Below are positions 37,687-43,000 of a stretch of 43,000 nt of DNA, piece by piece. The notes beneath the pieces were generated by a model that saw only the letters and a program-made list of their open reading frames with translations, was not told the DNA's origin and did not search any database. How positions within the stretch are numbered: the first letter of the stretch is position 1; each line of letters begins with the position of its first letter. A program made the translations under genes and the position numbers. The stretch lies in assembly GCA_035541475.1 (NCBI GenBank), contig DATKND010000080.1, forward strand, positions 1 through 43,000, given 5' to 3'. This DNA is from DASUFZ01 sp035541475. Lineage in GTDB: Bacteria; Myxococcota_A; UBA9160; SMWR01.

Positions 37687-38002
37687 CTGCAGTCTCCTTC
37701 TGCGTCGGAGCGCGCACGATATCAGCCGGCATCTCGGGGTGCTGGCGGGTGGCACCGCGCGGCCACTCCATCCCCGTGGGACACTCCCATCCTTTCTTTC
37801 TTCTCCATCTGGCTTTCTTCTCCGTCTGGCTTTTCCAGTGGGAAGCCGTTCATGACAGTGAAGTGTTGCAGGCCAGATTCCAGGCGAGTCGATGCAGCCG
37901 ACCGCAACTTCGGGACCGCTCGCGGGTTCGATTGGCAGTCGACCTGCATGGGGCAGGACGGAAGGCGGGAAGCCTCCAGGGTCTTCCCATAAGGAATCCA
38001 AA
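37687..38002. other. 316-bp gene-free stretch with a pyrimidine-rich tandem repeat
   Basis: The divergent gap between the SnoaL-like gene and the secreted protein gene. It holds a perfect-length tandem duplication of 17 bp, TTTCTTCTCCATCTGGC at 37797-37813 followed by the same with one change at 37814-37830, in a strongly pyrimidine-rich stretch that ends in TTTTCC. No convincing promoter hexamers or other palindromes were found. AAGGA at 37991-37995 is the ribosome site of the next gene. Confidence 0.5.
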
Positions 38003-38734
38003 ATGCGTATCCGGAATTCGAACGCGCTCGTGCTGCTCGTCGTGCTGGCGGCGGCCTCGGCGGGCGCGATCAGCGCGAACCTCCAGACGTTTCGCACGAC
38101 CGCGCTCTTGCACGGGATCGCACAGGGTCAGGACACGGTGACCGAAGCGCCGCAGTTCGATCCGGTGACACTTCGCGGCTTCGAGCTCGTGAACCTCGCG
38201 ATGGGCCGCCCGGTCGCCGACGTCAGCCATCCCGAGCAAGTGCTCGCGATGACGATCGCCTGCGATCTCAGCGACGCGCAGCTCGTCGTCTACGACCGCT
38301 CGGCGAGTCGCGAGGTCGCGACGATCGCGGAGAGCTCCAGCGTCGACTCCGTGAAGGCCCAGGGCCCGCGCGCGACGGCGCCGAATCTCGCTCACTTCGT
38401 CGCGCGCTTCGACGTGGACGAGAACGGCAATGCGACCGACGGCATCCAGAGCGGCTTCGCCACGGTGGCGGGGCGGCTCCATCTCGACCCGCAGACGGGC
38501 TGTCCTCACGCGGTGTTGATCTCGCTCGACAAAGATCCGAACGACAAGCTCTTCGGCGATGCCGATCTCTCCAGCAAGGATGATCCGGAGGAGGTCAAGG
38601 ACGTCCTGCGCGCGGGCCACGCCCACCTGATCGGCGTCATCGATCTCGTCACGGCGGGGAAGTCGAACACGGTGCTCGTGCCCTACGGACAGCTCAGCAT
38701 CCGCCGCCCGCTGCCCGACGCGAGTGCGAGCTGA
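38003..38734 (+). CDS. Secreted protein of unknown function
   Basis: A 243-residue protein beginning with a clear signal peptide (RNSNALVLLVVLAAASAGAISA, cleavage likely after the SAGAISA region). The mature part has no motif that I recognise. FDVDENGNATDG about residue 135 looks like a calcium-binding DxDxNG turn, and SLDKDPNDKLFGDADLSSKDD is another acid-rich loop. It is rich in strands, with two Cys (IACDLS, TGCPHA) that could form a disulfide. The start ATG at 38003 has AAGGA seven bases ahead. It is followed by two strong hairpins and then the ModE-type regulator gene in the same direction. Confidence 0.68.
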   Translation: MRIRNSNALVLLVVLAAASAGAISANLQTFRTTALLHGIAQGQDTVTEAPQFDPVTLRGFELVNLAMGRPVADVSHPEQVLAMTIACDLSDAQLVVYDRSASREVATIAESSSVDSVKAQGPRATAPNLAHFVARFDVDENGNATDGIQSGFATVAGRLHLDPQTGCPHAVLISLDKDPNDKLFGDADLSSKDDPEEVKDVLRAGHAHLIGVIDLVTAGKSNTVLVPYGQLSIRRPLPDASAS

Positions 38735-38753
38735 CGGCGACCCGCTCTCGTGT

Positions 38754-38813
38754 AGCGACGAGTCGGCTCGTCGCTCGATTCTGCCCGGACCGCGCGCCTC
38801 GCGCGGTCCGGGC
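38754..38813. terminator. Two perfect hairpins after the secreted protein gene
   Basis: AGCGACGAG-tcgg-CTCGTCGCT (38754-38775) and a 14-bp stem GCCCGGACCGCGCG-cct-CGCGCGGTCCGGGC (38783-38813), both without mismatch. No T run follows. They probably end or protect the upstream transcript. The rest of the 283-bp gap to 39018 holds GC-rich sequence with no other feature seen. Confidence 0.55.
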
Positions 38814-39017
38814 CGCTCGCTGCCCGGCCGCCGCGCAGGCGCGCCGCTCGGCGAGTGGGTCGCGCCGCGTCGTCGGGCATTTGACCTCTTCGTCGAGCGC
38901 GCGACCCTTGGCGATCGCACGATCGCCATGCCGCGCCACCCCACCCGTTCGAGCCGAGCCTCCAGGCAGACCCACGCGCGCTCGCTCCGGGCAGCCGGGC
39001 CCGTGGTCCGGTTTCGC

Positions 39018-39341
39018 ATGCGGATCACCGTGGGCGATGTGATCGCGATCGGCCCTGGCAAGGTCGAGCTGCTCGAGGCCGTCGAGCGCACGGGTTCGAT
39101 CACGGCGGCGGCGAAGAGCCTCGACATGTCGTATCGGCGGGCCTGGATCTTGCTGGACACGCTGAACCGCTCGTTGCGGGAGCCCGCGGTCGACTCGGCC
39201 CGAGGCGGGGAGCAGGGGGGCGGCAGCGCGTTGACCGAGAGCGGAAGACGACTGATCGATCTCTACCGGCAGATCGAGAAGAGCGCGGGGTCGGCGTGTC
39301 GACGCGACCTCGAGCGCCTCGTGGGCATGCTCGCTCGCTGA
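39018..39341 (+). CDS. ModE-type winged-helix regulator without molybdate-binding domain
   Basis: A 107-residue DNA-binding protein: IGPGKVELLEAVERTGSITAAAKSLDMSYRRAWILLDTLNRSLREPAVDSARGGEQGGGSALTESGRRLI follows the N-terminal domain of ModE closely, including the GSI(T/S)AAA-MSYRRAW recognition helix and the glycine-rich wing. The C-terminal Mop domains that bind molybdate are absent, as in many short ModE-like proteins, so the ligand, if any, is unknown. Start: ATG at 39018; GTG at 39003 or ATG at 38928 in the same frame would add 5 or 30 residues. A ModE-box-like palindrome lies 36 bp after its stop, in front of the next operon. Confidence 0.83.
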   Translation: MRITVGDVIAIGPGKVELLEAVERTGSITAAAKSLDMSYRRAWILLDTLNRSLREPAVDSARGGEQGGGSALTESGRRLIDLYRQIEKSAGSACRRDLERLVGMLAR

Positions 39342-39377
39342 GCGCGCCACCGAATCGTCCGCTCGAATCATGGACAC

Positions 39378-39401
39378 CGATATATTCGTTCAGATATAAC
39401 G
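39378..39401. promoter_or_regulatory. ModE-box-like operator
   Basis: CGATATAT (39378-39385), 8 bases, ATATAACG (39394-39401): an inverted repeat with one mismatch. ModE operators in E. coli have CGTTATAT / ATATAACG-type half sites with a similar spacer. It is the only AT-rich island in the area, lies 28 bp before the GTG at 39430, and immediately follows the ModE-like gene. A smaller palindrome CGATT-gcg-AATCG (39408-39420) follows. Confidence 0.65.
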
Positions 39402-39429
39402 CTCCTTCGATTGCGAATCGGAAGGAATC

Positions 39430-40364
39430 GTGAGACTGGGGGCAGCGCGGGCGGAGATCCGGAAACGGCTTGAGCGGGCTCGGGCGCTCGGGAGCGCCGT
39501 GGGGACGAGCCTTCTGGTCGGCGTATCGCTGCGGCTGTCACGCCGTGTCACGCGCAGGAGGCGAGCCCTCCGGAGGAGGTCTCGTCGCCGTCTTCACCGG
39601 TCGTCGACTACTTCGCGAACTGGTTCGAGCGCGTGGCCAAGACCCAGGCGGAGCAGCCCCACTGGGTCACGCCGCTCGTCACGGTCACGGCTCGTCTCGA
39701 GCAGGAGTTCCGCTACGACCAGATCTGGCAGAGCCGCCCGCACGGAGACGCGCTGTACAGCTTTGGAGGTGGCAAGGGGCTGGAGCTGATCCCGACGGAA
39801 CACACCGAGGTGATCCTGGGAATCCCCGCCTATCAATTGCGCAAGCACGATACGAGGGAGACGAACGGCTTCGCGGACGAGAACCTGCTCTTGAAGTATC
39901 GACTGCTCGCGGCCAACGAGGATCACGGCAACTACATCGTCACGGCCTTCCTGGGGCTGACGCTCCCGACGGGCAACGAGCACAACACGCAGGACGAGAC
40001 GATCTTCACCCCCACCCTCGCCTTCGGAAAAGGCTGGGGCGACTTCGACGTGCAGGCCACGCTCGGCGCGGCGATTCCCGCCAACGCGGTCGGCAATCTC
40101 GGCACGCCGCTCCTGGCGAACGCCGCGCTGCAGTATCGGATCCTGCGGTTCCTCTGGCCGGAAGTGGAGGTCAACACCACCTATTGGCCCAACGGCGAAC
40201 GCGAGGGAAAGCAGCAGACCTTCATCACCCCCGGGCTCGTGATCGGCAAGATCCCGATCTGGAGGCGCCTCGGCGCCACGGTCGGCGCCGGCTACCAGGA
40301 GGCCTTCAGCAGTCACCCCGTGTACAACCACGCCGCGATCGTGTCCGTGCGCCTTCCGTTCTGA
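39430..40364 (+). CDS. Outer-membrane beta-barrel (transporter/porin-like) protein, leader apparently frameshifted
   Basis: The mature part, in the frame ending at 40364, reads AQEASPPEE, DYFANWFERVAKTQAEQPHW, then alternating strands (ARLEQEFRYDQI, LYSFGGGKGLELIP, GNYIVTAFLGLTLPTG, IFTPTLAFGKGWGDFDVQATLGA, TFITPGLVIGKIP, GATVGAGYQEAF) and ends VSVRLPF with terminal Phe, typical of an outer-membrane barrel of the phenol-MetA/transporter type. This frame has a stop at 39471 and no start with a leader. The frame from GTG 39430, with AAGGA ahead, encodes a basic then hydrophobic leader (ALGSAVGTSLLVGVSL). Joining the two needs the loss or gain of one or two bases between about 39535 and 39550. 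It is either a sequence error or a real lesion; the internal GTG at 39633 would give no signal peptide. Confidence 0.7.
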
Positions 40365-40443
40365 CGAGCCAACGGAGTCGCCCGGTTCCGTGGGCGCAAC
40401 TTTCCTCGCGCCGCCGGGTTTCAGAGGTAGCGACGGGGAATCG

Positions 40444-41754
40444 ATGAGCCTCGAGACCGCCTTCCACGCCACGACCCGCTTCGGGCTCGGAGCGCGGCCC
40501 GGCGAGCTCGCGCACATCGCGGGAGATCCACGCGGCTGGCTGAAGGAGCAGCTGCAGAGCCCGAGCGTTCCCGATCGGGTGCGCATCCCGGAGTCGGAAC
40601 GCAGCCGGACGCGACTCGTCGGCCGATCGGCCAGGCAGGCAGGCGTGCAGCGCCAGGAGCTTCTGCGCGTGTACCTCGACCAGTCGGCGCGGCGTTTCCA
40701 GGCGCACGTGCGCACCAGCCAGCCCTTCTACGAGCGCCAGGTGATGTTCTGGAGCAATCACTTCACGGTGTCGGTCCAGCGGCCCGTCGTCGCGGGGCTC
40801 GTGAATGCCTACGAGCTCGAGGCGATCCGGCCTCACGTCGGCGGGCGCTTCGAGGACATGCTCGTCGACGTGGCCCGCCACCCGGCCATGCTCCTGTATC
40901 TCGACAACGCGGAGTCCGTCGGGCCCGACTCGCGGGTGGGCATGCGCCGCGCCCGGAGCATCAACGAGAACCTCGGCCGCGAGATGATGGAGCTCCACAC
41001 GCTCGGTGTGGACGGCGGTTATACGCAGGACGATGTCATCGGCCTCTCCCGGATCCTCACCGGCTGGAGCCTGGCGCGCAGCAACGGGAGCATCGTCGGC
41101 GAGTTCGAGTTCGAGCCGCGCATGCACGAGCCGGGGCCGAAGCGGCTGCTCGGCCGGGTCTTCGCGCAGGGAGGCCTGGAGGAGGGGATCGCAGCCATGA
41201 AGATGCTGGCCGGCCACGCCTCCACCGCGCATTTCCTGGCCACCAAGCTGACACGCCACTATGTCGCGGACGATCCCCCGGCCGCCGTGGTGGATCGGCT
41301 GGCCCGGACGTTCCGCGACACGAACGGCCACCTGCCGAGCGTGATGAGCGCGCTGGTCGATTGTGACGAGGCCTGGCAACACCCGCTGGAGAAGTTCAAG
41401 GACAGCTACGAGTATTGCGTCTCGGCGTTCCGCGCCCTCGGCTACGAGCCCGACGCGAAACAGAGCCTCGGCAGTCTGCGCGCGCTCGACTATCGCGTGT
41501 TCGCCGCGTCGTCCCCGGCCGGGTACCCCGACGTGGCATCCGCGTGGGCTGCGCCGGATGCGGTGATGAAGCGGATCGACTGGTCCTATGCGCTGTCGCG
41601 GCGCTTCGAGCGATCCGTCGACCCGCGCAATCAGGCGGCCGACATCGCGGGCCCGGTCCTGTCGCAGACGACCCGGCAGGCGGTCGCGAACGCTTCGAGT
41701 GGGGCGGAGGGCCTGGCCCTGTTTCTCGTCAGTCCGGAATTCCAGCGGAGGTAG
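40444..41754 (+). CDS. DUF1800 family protein
   Basis: A 436-residue protein of the DUF1800 family, nearly always paired with DUF1501 proteins. Signatures are HATTRFGLGARPGEL at the N-terminus, FYERQVMFWSNHFTVS, RFEDMLVDVARHPAMLLYLDN, INENLGREMMELHTLGVDGGYTQDDVIGLSRILTGWS, LAGHASTAHFLATKLTRHYVADDPP and AWAAPDAVMKRIDWS. No catalytic role has been shown for the family. Here no signal peptide is apparent from the ATG at 40444 (GGGGA ahead). Second gene of the operon behind the ModE-box-like site, 79 bp after the barrel gene and 5 bp before the DUF1501 gene. Confidence 0.9.
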   Translation: MSLETAFHATTRFGLGARPGELAHIAGDPRGWLKEQLQSPSVPDRVRIPESERSRTRLVGRSARQAGVQRQELLRVYLDQSARRFQAHVRTSQPFYERQVMFWSNHFTVSVQRPVVAGLVNAYELEAIRPHVGGRFEDMLVDVARHPAMLLYLDNAESVGPDSRVGMRRARSINENLGREMMELHTLGVDGGYTQDDVIGLSRILTGWSLARSNGSIVGEFEFEPRMHEPGPKRLLGRVFAQGGLEEGIAAMKMLAGHASTAHFLATKLTRHYVADDPPAAVVDRLARTFRDTNGHLPSVMSALVDCDEAWQHPLEKFKDSYEYCVSAFRALGYEPDAKQSLGSLRALDYRVFAASSPAGYPDVASAWAAPDAVMKRIDWSYALSRRFERSVDPRNQAADIAGPVLSQTTRQAVANASSGAEGLALFLVSPEFQRR

Positions 41755-41759
41755 TGCGC

Positions 41760-42950
41760 ATGCCGCTCACGCGACGCGACTTCCTGCTGCGCGGCGGCAT
41801 GCTCGTGGCCGCAGGGGCCTTCGGGGGCCCGGCGCTCGCCCTGGCGCAGGCGCCCACCGAGCGGCGCCTGTTCGTGGTCGTCCTGCGCGGCGCCATCGAC
41901 GGGCTCGCCGCGGTGGTGCCGTACGGCGACCCGTCGTACGGGGACGCCAGGGGCCCGCTGGTACTGCCCGATCCTGCGCGGATCCGACTCGACTCCTTCT
42001 ACGCCATGAACTCGGCGCTCGCATCGCTGGCCGTTCTCTATCAGCGGAAGCAGCTCCTGATCCTACACGCGACTGCGACGCCTTATCGCAGCCGCTCGCA
42101 CTTCGACGGGCAGGACGTCCTCGACAGCGGTGCGGTGGAAGCGCATGCCTCCTCCACGGGCTGGCTGAATCGCGTGCTCGTCGCACTGCGGGGCGGGCAA
42201 GGGGTCGCCATCGGGCCTTCGGTCCCGCTGCTGCTGCAGGGCCCCGGCGACGTCACGTCGTGGTCGCCGAGCATCCTCCCCGGTGTCAGCCCGGATCTGC
42301 TCGCCCAGATCGTGCACCTCTACGAGTCGGATCCGCTGCTCTCCCGCGCGATCCGCGACGCCGAGATGCTGCGGTCCGAGAATCCGGGTTCCGTGTCGGC
42401 TGCGAGTCCGCGCGGTGGCGCGCGTGGTCCCGAAGCCTTCGCGGCCATGATGCGCAAGGCGGGCGAGCTGCTCGGCGACGGCCGCAGCGGCCTGCGGCTC
42501 GGCGCGATCGAGCTCGGCGGCTGGGACACTCATGTCGCACAGGGCCTCGATCGCGGGCGGCTCGCCAATGCCATGCAGCAGCTCTCCAGCGGAATCGAAG
42601 CCTTCGAGCAGGCCCTCGGTCCGGCCTGGCAGCAGACCGCGGTGCTCGTGGTGACGGAGTTCGGCCGCACCGTGAAGGGCAACGGGACCGGCGGCAGCGA
42701 TCACGGCACCGGGACGGTTGCCTTTCTGATGGGCGGCAAGGTCGCCGGCGGGCGCGTGATCGGCGACTGGCCCGGTCTCGCGCCGCACCAGCTCTACCAG
42801 GAGCGCGACCTGCGCCCGGTCAACGACCTGCGCGCGCTGCAGAAGGGCGTCCTCGCGGACCACCTTGGTCTCGACGAAGGCACGCTCGGCGAAACGATCT
42901 TCCCCGGAAGTGCGGCCGTTCCGGCGTTGCGCGGGCTCGTGCAGGCGTAG
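41760..42950 (+). CDS. Tat-exported DUF1501 family protein
   Basis: A 396-residue protein beginning TRRDFLLRGGMLVAAGAFGG, a twin-arginine signal peptide with the likely cleavage ALA-QA, so it is folded in the cytoplasm before export. The body is DUF1501, a sulfatase/alkaline-phosphatase-like fold: LFVVVLRGAIDGLAAVVPYGD, YRSRSHFDGQDVLDSG, ELGGWDTHVAQ, VVTEFGRTVKGNGTGGSDHGTG and the KVAGGRVIGDWPGL ending. The Asp/His residues in GWDTH, SHFDGQD and SDHGTG could form a metal site. The function is unknown; Tat export suggests a cofactor. The start ATG at 41760 has GGAGG eight bases ahead. It follows DUF1800 by 5 bp. Confidence 0.92.
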   Translation: MPLTRRDFLLRGGMLVAAGAFGGPALALAQAPTERRLFVVVLRGAIDGLAAVVPYGDPSYGDARGPLVLPDPARIRLDSFYAMNSALASLAVLYQRKQLLILHATATPYRSRSHFDGQDVLDSGAVEAHASSTGWLNRVLVALRGGQGVAIGPSVPLLLQGPGDVTSWSPSILPGVSPDLLAQIVHLYESDPLLSRAIRDAEMLRSENPGSVSAASPRGGARGPEAFAAMMRKAGELLGDGRSGLRLGAIELGGWDTHVAQGLDRGRLANAMQQLSSGIEAFEQALGPAWQQTAVLVVTEFGRTVKGNGTGGSDHGTGTVAFLMGGKVAGGRVIGDWPGLAPHQLYQERDLRPVNDLRALQKGVLADHLGLDEGTLGETIFPGSAAVPALRGLVQA

Positions 42951-43000
42951 GGGACGAGGCGCCGCGAGTCCGATTTCTGCCTTCCCCCCCCCCCGCGAGT

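Noticed and set aside
33842..37771. Minus-strand open frame of about 1300 codons and a plus-strand one of about 1230 codons (34306-37992)
   Set aside because: Both run through the crotonase, carboxyltransferase and SnoaL-like genes in other frames and translate to low-complexity Arg/Ala-rich sequence.
42985..42995. Run of eleven C near the window end
   Set aside because: A homopolymer after the last gene with no other structure; could be an assembly or sequencing artefact. The final 50 bases hold nothing else.
1..43000. tRNA, rRNA, CRISPR, prophage or transposase genes
   Set aside because: None could be recognised by eye; short ncRNAs cannot be excluded without a covariance search.

Overview
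The window is very GC-rich, densely coded DNA of a Gram-negative bacterium. Lipoproteins, a PqiABC-type envelope transport system, a periplasmic fatty acid cis/trans isomerase, an outer-membrane beta-barrel protein and a Tat-exported protein all point to a double membrane. The mix of genes (AdoCbl-dependent mutase, Chloroflexus-type malyl-CoA lyase, acyl-CoA enzymes, DUF1800/DUF1501 pair) is reminiscent of uncultivated deltaproteobacteria-like lineages such as Myxococcota, Desulfobacterota or Binatota. That placement is inference, because no rRNA or marker gene is present. I saw no tRNA, rRNA, CRISPR array, insertion sequence or prophage.

Layout. (1) 1-6885: a cobalamin and acyl-CoA mutase block, with a PduO-type cobalamin adenosyltransferase on the plus strand and, on the minus strand, a MeaA/ethylmalonyl-CoA-mutase-type enzyme, its MeaB GTPase chaperone and a SWIM-SNF2 helicase in one run. 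(2) 6956-11886: a secreted zinc metalloprotease coupled to an aminotransferase, divergent from nadA, then a GspG-like membrane protein of unusual architecture and a small membrane protein. (3) 11883-18355: a tight minus-strand operon encoding a mesaconyl-CoA-hydratase-like MaoC protein, a two-subunit succinate/malate-CoA-ligase-like enzyme, a small FixX-like ferredoxin and a malyl/citramalyl-CoA lyase; a Ccr-like reductase diverges from it. (4) 18385-23140: a proton-translocating transhydrogenase whose subunits are split between strands around an amino-acid permease. (5) 23216-27600: TraB/GumN lipoprotein, dienelactone hydrolase, PAS protein, pseudo-receiver/PilZ protein, isovaleryl-type acyl-CoA dehydrogenase. 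(6) 27673-33513: an operon joining a fatty acid cis/trans isomerase to two PqiA halves, PqiB and PqiC. (7) 33642-37686: TPR lipoprotein, crotonase with an unusual insert, a biotin-carrier/carboxyltransferase fusion and a SnoaL-like protein. (8) 38003-42950: secreted protein, ModE-type regulator, a ModE-box-like operator, and a barrel protein/DUF1800/DUF1501 operon whose leader appears frameshifted.

How it fits together. Much of the window handles branched or short acyl-CoAs and C4-C5 dicarboxylic CoA esters (mutase, hydratase, lyase, CoA ligase, carboxyltransferase, dehydrogenase, crotonase), with adenosylcobalamin supply and NADPH supply encoded nearby. The second theme is envelope lipid remodelling (Cti plus Pqi). 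The structures not explained by genes are two families of dispersed palindromic repeats. One has a 25-nt invariant loop carrying a ribosome-binding-site-plus-ATG motif between arms that differ but remain self-complementary. A relative of the other appears to sit in frame inside the crotonase gene.
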